Below are positions 15,924 through 24,548 of a stretch of DNA of 64,000 nt, one piece after another. The position numbers were made by a program, and so were the translations under genes. The notes below the pieces were generated by a model. It was not told the DNA's origin. It did not search any database and saw only the letters and a program-made list of their open reading frames with translations. The DNA is from Anaerolineales bacterium (GTDB taxonomy: Bacteria > Chloroflexota > Anaerolineae > 4572-78 > J111): assembly GCA_015075405.1 (NCBI GenBank), contig JABTUK010000005.1, forward strand, positions 875,747 to 939,746, in the 5' to 3' direction. The first letter of the stretch is position 1. Each line of letters opens with the position of its first letter.

Positions 15924-17255
15924 ATGTCAGAGGAACATCATTATCCGGGGGCAGCCCGAAACTTTATTGAGGCTTATGCCAATACCAATTATCTGCGCCC
16001 GCTCAAGGGCAAAGATATGGAGTATTTTTATGTGAATCGGGGCATGCACTCGGAATTGAAGGCGCTGATGGGTGAGCTTGAAGCCGGCGCTCGAACTCCT
16101 GTCCCCAATAATACCAAATTCTTGTTCGTCGGGCACACCGGCTGCGGCAAAAGCACCGAACTTTCTTGCCTGGTTAATATCATCGAAACGGGTTTGGGCC
16201 GTTCAGATTTTTTAAGAAACCATTTTCTGGCAATTCAATATTCTGTCAGCGAAGTCGTCGGTCTTTACAACATCGAGTTTGTTGATATTGCCCTTTCGAT
16301 TATTTTGGGTATTTACCGCGAGATGGAGCGGCGGGGCTATGTGGTGGATGAGTCGCCGGCCCGGCGGGTTTATGATTGGCTTTATCAAAGCCAGGTCCCG
16401 GCTGCTCAGGAAATGCCCCGCCCCAGGGACTCGGTTGGGTTGGACCTGGGGTTGGGCAGTCTAATCCGTCTGATAGATGTCCGCCTCAAAAGTGAGGGCG
16501 AGATCCGCGAGGGTATTCGTGCCCGCATTCGCAAATATATTCCTGAACTGATCAATTTAATCAACCAAATCCTCTACGAAGTTTCGGCCATCACCGGCAA
16601 AAATATTCTTTTAATCATTGATGATCTAGACAAGATTCAGCCGCTCGATGCCACCCTCAATATTTTTAGAGAACACGTTAAAAGCCTGGCCTCGTTTGAT
16701 TGTTTTGCTATTTATACCGCCCCTATCTCCCTCTTATACGATCCGGCGCTGAAGCACCTGGGCCAATTTTTAGAGATTCATTACATGCCGATGTTCCGGG
16801 TGCATACCAAAGAAGGCGCCCCGGAACCGCCTGACTCCCCCTATGTGGCTATTCTGCGCGAAATTGTCTACCGCCGGGTTTCCCCCGATTTGTTTGACGA
16901 CGGGGTGGTTGAAGCGGCGATTAATATGACCGGCGGTGTGTTGCGGGAATTAATTCGGGTGATTCGCGGCTGCTGTGTTTACTGCGAGGAGTACGGCCTG
17001 AGCCGGATTACCCACAATGTGCTCAACTTTCAAAAGAACAAACTCAAAAGCGAATATTATCGCATCCTGGAACATGATGATTACCAATGGTTGCAGCGGG
17101 TAAAGCAAACCAAAAACCGGGCTGATGTCAATATGCGCCACCTGGAATCCTTGTGCGTGTTGTACTATCCCAACGGCAAAGGCTGGTTTGATGTTCACCC
17201 GATTGTAACCGAACTCCTGGAAGATTGGGAAGCAGATGTTTGGAAACAAATATAG
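15924..17255 (+). CDS. P-loop ATPase of AAA/STAND type
   Basis: The protein has 443 residues; ATG 15924 follows AGGAG. Walker A GHTGCGKST is at residues 70-78; Walker B ILLIIDDLDK is near residue 227-236. The C-terminal third is helical and may form a winged-helix or sensor region (FDDGVVEAAINMTGGVLRELIRVIR). No transmembrane segment is seen. The architecture resembles ORC/Cdc6- or STAND-like ATPases that act as switches. The next gene, 210 bases on, encodes a NACHT/cyclase protein whose N-terminus looks like a related ATPase fold without a Walker A, so the two may form a hetero-complex (inference). Confidence 0.8.
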   Translation: MSEEHHYPGAARNFIEAYANTNYLRPLKGKDMEYFYVNRGMHSELKALMGELEAGARTPVPNNTKFLFVGHTGCGKSTELSCLVNIIETGLGRSDFLRNHFLAIQYSVSEVVGLYNIEFVDIALSIILGIYREMERRGYVVDESPARRVYDWLYQSQVPAAQEMPRPRDSVGLDLGLGSLIRLIDVRLKSEGEIREGIRARIRKYIPELINLINQILYEVSAITGKNILLIIDDLDKIQPLDATLNIFREHVKSLASFDCFAIYTAPISLLYDPALKHLGQFLEIHYMPMFRVHTKEGAPEPPDSPYVAILREIVYRRVSPDLFDDGVVEAAINMTGGVLRELIRVIRGCCVYCEEYGLSRITHNVLNFQKNKLKSEYYRILEHDDYQWLQRVKQTKNRADVNMRHLESLCVLYYPNGKGWFDVHPIVTELLEDWEADVWKQI

Positions 17256-17291
17256 GCACTTACACTTTCACAGCGACAAAAAATTGTCGGT

Positions 17292-17370
17292 CCTATTTAC
17301 GATTGATGATTTACAATTTACGATTTGGTTTCTTCCAATCGTAAATCGTAAATCCAAAATCGTAAATAGG
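17292..17370. repeat. Inverted repeat, AT-rich palindrome
   Basis: CCTATTTACGATT (17292-17304) is matched by AATCGTAAATAGG (17358-17370). Further internal copies of the ACGATTT/AAATCGT core lie between. It is a MITE-like or REP-like intergenic element between two signalling genes. Confidence 0.6.
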
Positions 17371-17405
17371 TTTAGGCGCCTTAAAATAAAGTGGATGTTT
17401 TATCT

Positions 17406-17449
17406 GGAGATTGGAGATTTGAATCTCCAATCTCTAATCTCCAATCTCC
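17406..17449. repeat. Inverted and tandem repeat of GGAGATTGGAGATT
   Basis: GGAGATTGGAGATT (17406-17419) is followed by AATCTCCAATCTC (17422-17434) and another AATCTCCAATCTCC (17436-17449). The element ends 16 bases before the start of the cyclase fusion gene and could form a leader hairpin near its ribosome-binding site. Confidence 0.6.
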
Positions 17450-17465
17450 CCCTCACGGAGTCGGC

Positions 17466-20400
17466 ATGACTTCACCCGAAGCCGACGAATTTGCGGCCCG
17501 TTTTCCTGATGAAATCAGAATGTTGCTGGCCATGCTGCGCATGAGCAATCTGGGTGGGCTGGCCGTGGCCGAGTGTGATGACCTGGACCTGCGCACCCGG
17601 CTGATTGATTATTTTCGCCGCCGCCTGGAAAGTGAAGGTATCTACGTTTTTAATTATGAGGTTGGGGCCAAAGATACCAACCTGGTCCGCAGCCTGACCG
17701 AACTGACCGACCAGGCCCGCTTCAAAAACCTGGAATTAACCGGCAAATACAAATCCATTGTATTCTTTGTCTACGGCATCGAAAAATTTACCACCGAGCA
17801 GCGGGCCACCTTTGTCCGTCTCCTCAACTTTTTGCGTGACCGCCTGACCCTGATTGCCCAACCGATTGTCATTTGGGGTACTTCGGCCTTTGTGACCCAA
17901 CTGGCCCGCAACGCCCCCGATTTCTGGAGCTGGAAAGGTCATTTTTTCAGTTTTCCCTCCTTTAACCCAGCCGTAAACAGCGTCAAAAGTCGCTCCGATT
18001 CTGAACCGATTGACCTTTACGCCAACCTGCCGCCCCTGCGCCGCTACCTGCGCCGGGTCATCGAAGACCCGGATTATACCGTCTGGAAAGATTTGTATGT
18101 GCCCCTTAAAGCAACTCGTGCGGCTGAAACAATTACGCCCTTTCCCTCTCGCCATACCCTTACCTTTGAGGAGTTAAAACAACTGGCCCCCTTATTCCCC
18201 ACCGCCGAAGCGGTTGAGGCCAACCAGGTGGTCTTTGAGCGAGGCCAGCCGGGCGACAAATGTTATGTGATTGTTAGCGGCGAGGTCGAGGTGCTGGCCC
18301 CTGATGCGCTGGGCAACGACATGCTGGTAGCCAAATTAGGCCGGGGCGATTTTTTTGGCGAAATTGCGCTAATTAAACGGGTGCCCCGCACTGCCACGGT
18401 GCGGACCACCAAACCCTCAAAATTTGTCATCCTGACTCATCGCTCGTTGAGCTTGCTGACCAATCGCGCGCCGGCTGTGCTTGACCTGCTCACCGATATT
18501 GCCCAACGCCGCCTGGAAGACGCCCGTGAGCGGGGCGTCCAGGAGACGGTTTCCCCTCTGCGCCGTTTTGGGATTGAAGGTTCCAGCCTGATTCGCCAAA
18601 TCCCGGTGGATGTCCGCGAGCTGACCACCGATGACCAACGGACCATCATTTTGGGCGAGGCCGGGGCCGGCAAAACAACCGTCCTGCGCCGGCTGATGCT
18701 CGATACCGCAGAGGCGGCGGAGCGTGCTCTGGCCCAGGCCAAACAGCCGATTGTGCTGCCCATTTTTATCAAGCTGAACGCGCTAACGCCCGGCAAAACG
18801 CTGGAAAGCATTATTCTTAAAGCCTTCCATAACTACGAAATTTTTGAACTCGATAATGAAGCAGAGGTGACCAAATTGCTGAAGGGTGAAGGCCCGGAAG
18901 GCAGCCTCATCCACTCTATTTTGTTTTTAATGGACGGCCTCAACGAGATGCCGCTACAACCCAAAACCCGGCCTGAGTTGAACCGCTTTATCCAGACCTA
19001 TCCCCATCACCGCTTTATCATCTCCTGCCGGGCGCAGGATTACACCTCCCTCTATGGTTTTCGGACGGCGTTGTTGCAGCGGCTGGCCGGCGAGGATATC
19101 GAAGCCTTTTTGGTCAATTATCTACGGGCCGAGCAGGGCCGCAAAGTGGCCCGTGAAATCTACAGTGACCCCCAACTGGAAGACCTGGCCCAAACCCCCC
19201 TGGCTCTCTACATGTTTGCCCAAATTGCCAAGCGCAGCGATGAAGCCCTGCCCAAAAATCGGGGCGTTCTGTTTGAGGTGTTTACCGATAATTTATTGGA
19301 GCGGACTGACAGTGAGTGGTGGAAAATCTTTGGCCGCTCCAAATCGCAAGTGCCGCTGGTACTGCGGCGAAGCGTGCTGGCCAGCCTGGGCCTGGCCATG
19401 CAGGAGGAGGAAGTATGGTCTTTTCCCCGCGCCCGCTGGACTGAACTGATCACCAAAGAACTTTACCTCTATCGCGAAGGGGCCACCCCCGGCGAGCGGG
19501 TCGAAGTGCAGTACATCACCCCCGAAGATGTGCATGAAGAAATCAAGCACAGCGGCTTACTGCGCTACTCCGACGACCGGGCCTGGGTAGAATTTGCCCA
19601 TCACACCTATCAGGAATTTTTTGCGGCGCTGGCCCAGCGCGAGCAGGGCCAGGACCTTGAACCGCGCCTGCGCACCACCGAGGCCCGCCGCCGCTGGCAG
19701 GGCACCATTGTGCTGCTCTACGGGATTGCTCACGATAACGCCGCCCTGTACTCCAAAATTTTGGGCCAAGAGAATGATTACGCCCGTATCTGGCTGGCCG
19801 CCCAGTGTTTAGCCAACTCCGGCGAGGAGATTAGCCAGGCTTTGCGCCGGTTGGAGCAGCGTTTGCCGCAGCAGCAACATTTTGCCCTGCTCTTCAGCGT
19901 CGGCCTGGCCTGCCGCCAACTGGGCCGCTACCCCGAAGCCCTGACCTATTTGAATATGGCTATCGAAGAAGAACCTGGCTCGGCCGAGGTGCAGTACGAA
20001 TTGGGGTCGCTGTATCGCCAGGTGGACCAGTTTGAGCGGGCCATTATTCACCTGGAGGAGGCTATCCGCCTGCGCTCCGATTTTGTGGATGCCTACAACC
20101 AATTGGGCATTACCTATCACGACCAGGGCAAGTATATCGAAGCCTTGACCGTTTTTAAAGCGACCACCCAGCTTGAACCGGTCAATTCGCACCATTTTTA
20201 CAACCTGGGCGCGGTCCAAAAAACACTGCGCGATTATGTCTCGGCCCGCGAATCTTTCCGCACCGCTTTGCAGCTCAAGCCCGATTATACCGAAGCGCGG
20301 GTACAGCTTGATATTCTGGAGAAGGCGCTGGCCACCGGCGTGGTGCGGGTGCTGGAAAATATTCCCATCCTCAGCAAAATGACCCTGGAGCAAAGTGTGC

Positions 20401-21386
20401 TGCTGGCCAATCGGATCAAAGTGGCCGAATACAAGCCGGGCCAGATTGTGTTTCATATGGGCGAAATGGGCGATACCTTTTACATCATCGAGGTGGGGGA
20501 AGTGGAGGTCCTGGCCCCGGATATGGCCGGGCAGTCGGTGGGGGTGATCAACCGCCTAAAGCCGGGCGACTTTTTTGGCGAGATTGCCTTGCTGCGTTCA
20601 GTGCCGCGCACCGCCACCATCCGCGCCGTCAAGCCGACCCGTCTGCTGGCCATCAGCCGCGAGGATTTTGATGCCGTTGTTGACAAGTACCCCTCCATCG
20701 CTCACGGCCTGGCCGAAACTTCGGGGCTGCGGCTGCTGCGCGACCGGCAAATAGGCCGGCGTACCGATTTAGACCTCTACTATGACCCTGGCTACATTGC
20801 CGAGTTGACCCACCAAAATGAAGTCACGGTGGTCATGGGCGACATTCACGGTTCCACCCACCTGACCAACTCCATCGGCCCGGAACTGATGGTGGCTTTT
20901 TTGGATGAGTATTTGCTGCGCATGTCCACCATCATCGTCCAGGCCGGCGGGGCCATGGACAAAAGCCTGGGCGACAGCGTGATGGGCGTCTTTGGCAACT
21001 TCCCCGGCCGCCAGGGGGGGCAGCGCAGTTCTTCGGCCAATGCAGCCTTACTGGCTGCGCTGAAAATGCGCCAGGCTTATCTAACTCTGCGCGACGAGTG
21101 GAAAAAAGAGAGCCAGGAGTTTGCTCAAACTGGCATGGGCATCGGCATCAGCACCGGCAAAGTGACCACCGGCACCGTCGGCCCGGAAGCGACCATGGTC
21201 GGCCCGGCGGTGAATATGTCCAGTAAATTGAGCAAAATGGCGATTAAAGGCCGCACCGAAAGCGAAATTTATATAGACGCCCGCACCCGCAGCCTCCTGG
21301 GCGAGTCGGTGATGGCGGAGCAATTGGATACGGAATACACCAAAAAGAAGGTCGGCGTGGCGCTGGAGGCGTATCGGGTGGTGTGA
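17466..21386 (+). CDS. Fusion protein: cNMP-binding / NACHT ATPase / TPR / cNMP-binding / class III nucleotide cyclase
   Basis: The protein has 1306 residues from ATG 17466 (GGAG upstream; an earlier GTG-type start at 17391 lies in repeats). Residues 1-190 form an ATPase-like fold without Walker A. A CAP-type cyclic-nucleotide-binding domain spans about 235-345 (FFGEIAL...PRTATV). NACHT has Walker A GEAGAGKTT near 395-403 and LFLMDGLNE near 486. TPR-like repeats run about 805-955, and a second nucleotide-binding domain about 960-1078 repeats the same signature. A class III cyclase domain (about 1118-1285) has both metal aspartates (GDIHGST and KSLGDSV). The usual N-x3-R catalytic pair appears as N-MSS-K, an Arg-to-Lys change. 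It can in principle make and sense a cyclic nucleotide in one chain. Alternatives are a Pycsar/Avs-like defence sensor or a general signalling protein. Confidence 0.85.
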   Translation: MTSPEADEFAARFPDEIRMLLAMLRMSNLGGLAVAECDDLDLRTRLIDYFRRRLESEGIYVFNYEVGAKDTNLVRSLTELTDQARFKNLELTGKYKSIVFFVYGIEKFTTEQRATFVRLLNFLRDRLTLIAQPIVIWGTSAFVTQLARNAPDFWSWKGHFFSFPSFNPAVNSVKSRSDSEPIDLYANLPPLRRYLRRVIEDPDYTVWKDLYVPLKATRAAETITPFPSRHTLTFEELKQLAPLFPTAEAVEANQVVFERGQPGDKCYVIVSGEVEVLAPDALGNDMLVAKLGRGDFFGEIALIKRVPRTATVRTTKPSKFVILTHRSLSLLTNRAPAVLDLLTDIAQRRLEDARERGVQETVSPLRRFGIEGSSLIRQIPVDVRELTTDDQRTIILGEAGAGKTTVLRRLMLDTAEAAERALAQAKQPIVLPIFIKLNALTPGKTLESIILKAFHNYEIFELDNEAEVTKLLKGEGPEGSLIHSILFLMDGLNEMPLQPKTRPELNRFIQTYPHHRFIISCRAQDYTSLYGFRTALLQRLAGEDIEAFLVNYLRAEQGRKVAREIYSDPQLEDLAQTPLALYMFAQIAKRSDEALPKNRGVLFEVFTDNLLERTDSEWWKIFGRSKSQVPLVLRRSVLASLGLAMQEEEVWSFPRARWTELITKELYLYREGATPGERVEVQYITPEDVHEEIKHSGLLRYSDDRAWVEFAHHTYQEFFAALAQREQGQDLEPRLRTTEARRRWQGTIVLLYGIAHDNAALYSKILGQENDYARIWLAAQCLANSGEEISQALRRLEQRLPQQQHFALLFSVGLACRQLGRYPEALTYLNMAIEEEPGSAEVQYELGSLYRQVDQFERAIIHLEEAIRLRSDFVDAYNQLGITYHDQGKYIEALTVFKATTQLEPVNSHHFYNLGAVQKTLRDYVSARESFRTALQLKPDYTEARVQLDILEKALATGVVRVLENIPILSKMTLEQSVLLANRIKVAEYKPGQIVFHMGEMGDTFYIIEVGEVEVLAPDMAGQSVGVINRLKPGDFFGEIALLRSVPRTATIRAVKPTRLLAISREDFDAVVDKYPSIAHGLAETSGLRLLRDRQIGRRTDLDLYYDPGYIAELTHQNEVTVVMGDIHGSTHLTNSIGPELMVAFLDEYLLRMSTIIVQAGGAMDKSLGDSVMGVFGNFPGRQGGQRSSSANAALLAALKMRQAYLTLRDEWKKESQEFAQTGMGIGISTGKVTTGTVGPEATMVGPAVNMSSKLSKMAIKGRTESEIYIDARTRSLLGESVMAEQLDTEYTKKKVGVALEAYRVV

Positions 21387-21400
21387 GGTTATCCTTGGCT

Positions 21401-21456
21401 GGCGTCCAAACTCAGTTTGGACGCCCAATTGCGTGGCGAAACTCAGTTTCGCCACG
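21401..21456. terminator. Two adjacent perfect hairpins after the cyclase fusion
   Basis: GGCGTCCAAA-CTCA-type hairpin (21401-21425) and GTGGCGAAA-CTCA-type hairpin (21432-21456) share an AAACTCAGTTT core. They have no T tract, so they may be REP-like elements rather than true terminators. They separate convergent genes. Confidence 0.5.
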
Positions 21457-21484
21457 AGGCTCCAAGATGGAGGGTCATTTTTTA

Positions 21485-21778
21485 CTATCTTTGCAGTCGT
21501 TGCCTCACCTGATCGTATAAATTCTCACGTGATCCTATAAACAGGATGATCACCAGAGCGTTATCTTGATAAATTTCGTAGACAATTCGGTACTGTACTC
21601 CCTGATGCGAGAAGTGGTAGGATTTCAACCCTTTCAAATCTTGACGCAGCGTTGAGGCTTGATGAGGATCCTGCAAAATTTGGGGCAAATGCTTTTCCTG
21701 AATGATCTGTTGAACGTTTCTGTCTAAACGACGAAGGTCACGCCGAACCGCGTTGAGGAAACGCACTTCAAACTTCAA
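21485..21778 (-). CDS. RelE/ParE-superfamily toxin
   Basis: The protein has 97 residues. The pattern MKFEVRFLNAVRRDLRRLDRNVQQII...LKGLKSYHFSHQGVQYRIVYEIYQDNALVIILFIGSRENLYD matches RelE/ParE toxins, with the central basic YRIVYEI strand and C-terminal R-E-x2-Y. By family, it would cleave mRNA on the ribosome (RelE) or poison gyrase (ParE). It is coupled to the upstream antitoxin by an ATGA overlap (21775-21778). Intact length and conserved core suggest a functional gene. Confidence 0.8.
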   Translation of the reverse strand: MKFEVRFLNAVRRDLRRLDRNVQQIIQEKHLPQILQDPHQASTLRQDLKGLKSYHFSHQGVQYRIVYEIYQDNALVIILFIGSRENLYDQVRQRLQR

Positions 21779-21987
21779 TTCAGGCTCCCAAAGACATCTT
21801 CTATGGTAAGCAAAGTTCCGGCTTCAAGATCTAATTTAGCCTGTTCACGGCGTTGGGTTAATTCTTGGACTAAATCCCGATCCAGAAAAATAAGCAGATT
21901 TTCCAATTCTTCTTCGTCTAACTGATCAATAGCCATTGCCAGTTGCTCTGGCGTCAATTGAATATCCATTTCTAAAGTCGCCGGCAT
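21775..21987 (-). CDS. Antitoxin partner of the RelE-like toxin
   Basis: The protein has 70 residues (MPATLEMDIQLTPEQLAMAIDQLDEEELENLLIFLD). It is acidic and helical, with an N-terminal segment that may form the DNA-binding part and a C-terminal toxin-wrapping helix. It directly precedes the toxin with a four-base overlap, the usual antitoxin-first order. The call rests on this context and size. Confidence 0.75.
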   Translation of the reverse strand: MPATLEMDIQLTPEQLAMAIDQLDEEELENLLIFLDRDLVQELTQRREQAKLDLEAGTLLTIEDVFGSLN

Positions 21988-22073
21988 AATAACCCCTCAT
22001 TCCAGAAATTTTTCTTTATTACTCCAAAACATATTTTACCGGGTTTCAAAGGTAGGGTCAATATAACTCATGC

Positions 22074-24278
22074 TTATTCCGGCCAACTCTGATCAATCTC
22101 CTGCAATACGGTCTCCAAATCCGCCCCATTGACCCAATCCACCATGCCCCGCCAAAATGAGCCGGTCCCAACTGGACCCGGCATCAGGTCGGAGCCGTCA
22201 AAGCGGTAGGTATCGGCGCTGAGAATGATTTGGGCGAAACGCAGGTCGGCCGGCGAGGGATACCATTCCAGGGGCACATTACGGTGGGGGGCGATAAAAC
22301 CGCCAGCTTCTACGAAGCCTCTGGCCGCCTCGACGGTGGTTAAATACCGCATGACTTCCCGTACTTCGGGGCGATCATTAAACATAGCAAAGATTTTGCC
22401 GCCGCCTAACACCGGGTGACCGAACTGCGGGTCGATGGGCGGCAGGTAAAAAAAGTCATAATCCCGGCCATACCTGACAGTTTTAGGAAAGAAAAGCTGG
22501 GGCGTCCATGAGCCTTGCCGGTGCAGGTAACAGCCCGGTGGGTTTTCAAAAATATGGATAGAACTATCTGCCGGATTTTCAGCCGCAATGTTAGCTTTGC
22601 CGCCATAAACGTAGCCCTCTTTAAACCAGATGCCCGCCAGGATTTCAAAGGCCCGGCGCACTTCGGGGGAGTTAAAGGGCAACTCGTGGCGCACCCAGGC
22701 GTCATAGGTTTCCGGGGGAGCAGTGCGCAGCAAAATATCTTCCACCCAATCGGTGCCAACCCAACCCGAGGCATCGCCATCCTGCATGCCGACACACCAG
22801 GGCGTTCTGCCGTCGGCCACCATCTGGTCCGACAGCGTAATGAGTTCGTCCCATGTTTCCGGTACTTTGTAGCCAGCGGCCTCGAACTCCGGCTTGGGAT
22901 ACCAGACTAGACTCTTTAAGCCAGCTTCATACCAAATGCCGACCATCCTGCCATCAACCGTAGCCAGCTCTAAAAAGGCGTGGGGGTACTGCCGGCGCAA
23001 ATAATCCTCGCTTAAAAAAGTTCTCACGTCAATGAGCTTGCCTTGCCGGGCAAAGTCGGCCATGTAGCCTGGCTGCGGAAAGTCGGCTATATCAGGGGGG
23101 GCGCCCCGTTTAACGCTGGCGGCAATTAGTGTCTCAAATGACTCTCCGGCTGAGCTGTAGATAACGTTGATGCCGGTTCTGTCTTCAAAGGGCTGCATGG
23201 ATTGCTCGAACAACTTAACAACCTCATCTGGGACCGCCCCCACGATTGTGACCGTTGTTCCGGCTAAGTCCTGGGGAGCAGCCTCGCCGCCCGTACCGCT
23301 AGCCGGGTCTGTGGCTCCGGCTGCGAGCGTTGTTTCCACAGTCACCGTAGCCTCGCTTGAAACGTCGGCCCGGCTGTTGAGGTCGAGAAAACTGCTTAAG
23401 GCCACCACTAGCCCGGCCACCAGGCTTATCGCCCCAATGACGCCGAGCAGGGTCCAGGATAAACTGCGGCGATGAGAAACTGTCTGAAAAGTAGGTTGTG
23501 GAGCAGCCTGGAAAGGCTGCTCAAGCAGGCTTTCTAGCCTGCTCCACGACTTTTCAGGTAGCCTCTGAGGGGAGGACACCTCAGCCGGAGGTGACCCTAT
23601 CTGGCCCTGCTGGACAGCCTGCGCCAGGGCTACGGTTTCAGCCGCCGGAGCGATGCCTAACTCCGTTTGTAGCGCGTGGCGGCACTGTTCAAACTGGGCC
23701 AGGGCGGCCTCGCGTTTGCCCAGGCGGGCATAAGCCCCAATCAAGGCCCGCTGCCAATCTTCGCGCAGGTTATCCAGCCGCAACAAGCGATGGGCCGTTT
23801 CCACCACGGCGGCCTGGTCTCCCTGTTGTTCCAGCATCGCCAACTGCTGTTCCAAAGCCGCCTGATAGCGGCCGCGTAGACGCTCCCGTTCAAAGAAGGC
23901 CCAATCCTCAAAGCGGAAGGCATCGCGCAAGTGCAGCCCTTCCAAAAAATCGCCCCGGTACAGCTCAACCTGCCCAGCCTCAAAGGCCGACACATCCAGC
24001 CAGTAATCGCTCTCAAAATTAAAAGCCACTTCCTGCCGGTCGGCCAGGATATAATCGCCGCCGATGACCCGCCGGAGTTCGGACAGGATCCAGCGCAGAT
24101 TGGCCCTAGGGTCGTCGGAATGGTCAAATAATAAATCAACCAGGTGTTGGCGGGTGTGAGCCTTGCCTGTTATGAGCAAATAGGCCAGCAATGCCACCTG
24201 CTGATAGCCGCGTATCTGGACCGGCTGGTCATCCCGACTGATCTGAACAGGCCCTAATAAGCGAATGATGAGAGTCAT
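22074..24278 (-). CDS. SARP/BTAD transcriptional activator fused by a membrane helix to an extracellular solute-binding domain
   Basis: The protein has 734 residues from ATG 24278, chosen for AGAAGGTGG just upstream; the frame to 24428 has no such site. Residues 1-95 form a winged helix, and 96-230 a bacterial transcriptional activator domain (ALEQQLAMLEQQGDQAAVVETAHRLL) as in SARP regulators. A transmembrane helix spans about 274-297. Residues about 335-734 resemble a family 1 extracellular solute-binding protein (ABC type; ...PPDIADFPQPGYMADFARQGKLIDV..., ending EAARGFVEAGGFIAPHRN). The topology implies a ToxR/CadC-like one-component regulator sensing an oligosaccharide or similar ligand outside. 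No transporter genes lie beside it. Its linker is encoded by an in-frame palindrome. Confidence 0.8.
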   Translation of the reverse strand: MTLIIRLLGPVQISRDDQPVQIRGYQQVALLAYLLITGKAHTRQHLVDLLFDHSDDPRANLRWILSELRRVIGGDYILADRQEVAFNFESDYWLDVSAFEAGQVELYRGDFLEGLHLRDAFRFEDWAFFERERLRGRYQAALEQQLAMLEQQGDQAAVVETAHRLLRLDNLREDWQRALIGAYARLGKREAALAQFEQCRHALQTELGIAPAAETVALAQAVQQGQIGSPPAEVSSPQRLPEKSWSRLESLLEQPFQAAPQPTFQTVSHRRSLSWTLLGVIGAISLVAGLVVALSSFLDLNSRADVSSEATVTVETTLAAGATDPASGTGGEAAPQDLAGTTVTIVGAVPDEVVKLFEQSMQPFEDRTGINVIYSSAGESFETLIAASVKRGAPPDIADFPQPGYMADFARQGKLIDVRTFLSEDYLRRQYPHAFLELATVDGRMVGIWYEAGLKSLVWYPKPEFEAAGYKVPETWDELITLSDQMVADGRTPWCVGMQDGDASGWVGTDWVEDILLRTAPPETYDAWVRHELPFNSPEVRRAFEILAGIWFKEGYVYGGKANIAAENPADSSIHIFENPPGCYLHRQGSWTPQLFFPKTVRYGRDYDFFYLPPIDPQFGHPVLGGGKIFAMFNDRPEVREVMRYLTTVEAARGFVEAGGFIAPHRNVPLEWYPSPADLRFAQIILSADTYRFDGSDLMPGPVGTGSFWRGMVDWVNGADLETVLQEIDQSWPE
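23485..23558. repeat. 74-bp in-frame palindromic element inside a coding sequence
   Basis: CTGAAAAGT (23485-23493) pairs with ACTTTTCAG (23550-23558). Inside are GGAGCAG...CTGCTC and GAGCAGGCT...AGCCTGCTC stems. It encodes the linker between the activator domain and the membrane helix of the SARP fusion, about residues 241-264. Confidence 0.6.
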
Positions 24279-24432
24279 TTTGACCACCTTCTTTCGCCAA
24301 TGATGAACTATAGAGAACAAATCGGTGAGGCAGGGAGAGGAGAAGCGGGTAAATCTGAAATGGGAATCCAAAGCAAGCTTTGGACTCCTACTTTTCCTAA
24401 TTCTACCGTGTTTCGAGGCTGCCGTCAATAGA

Positions 24433-24489
24433 CCGTTGGATGGAAAAATCGGCCTTATCCAACGGTAGCTCCAACGTTCTATCCAATGG
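24433..24489. promoter_or_regulatory. Three copies of a CCGTTGGAT/ATCCAACGG motif, possible operator
   Basis: CCGTTGGAT (24433-24441), ATCCAACGG (24457-24465) and ATCCAATGG (24481-24489) lie in the gap between the divergent SARP and NTF2-like genes. They are plausible binding sites of the SARP regulator, which commonly binds repeated short motifs. Direct evidence is the repeats alone. Confidence 0.45.
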
Positions 24490-24548
24490 TGGTCTGCTAA
24501 ATTGAGAGCAAATCAAAAGCGCTAGTAGTTAATGAAAGGAGAGAAAAA

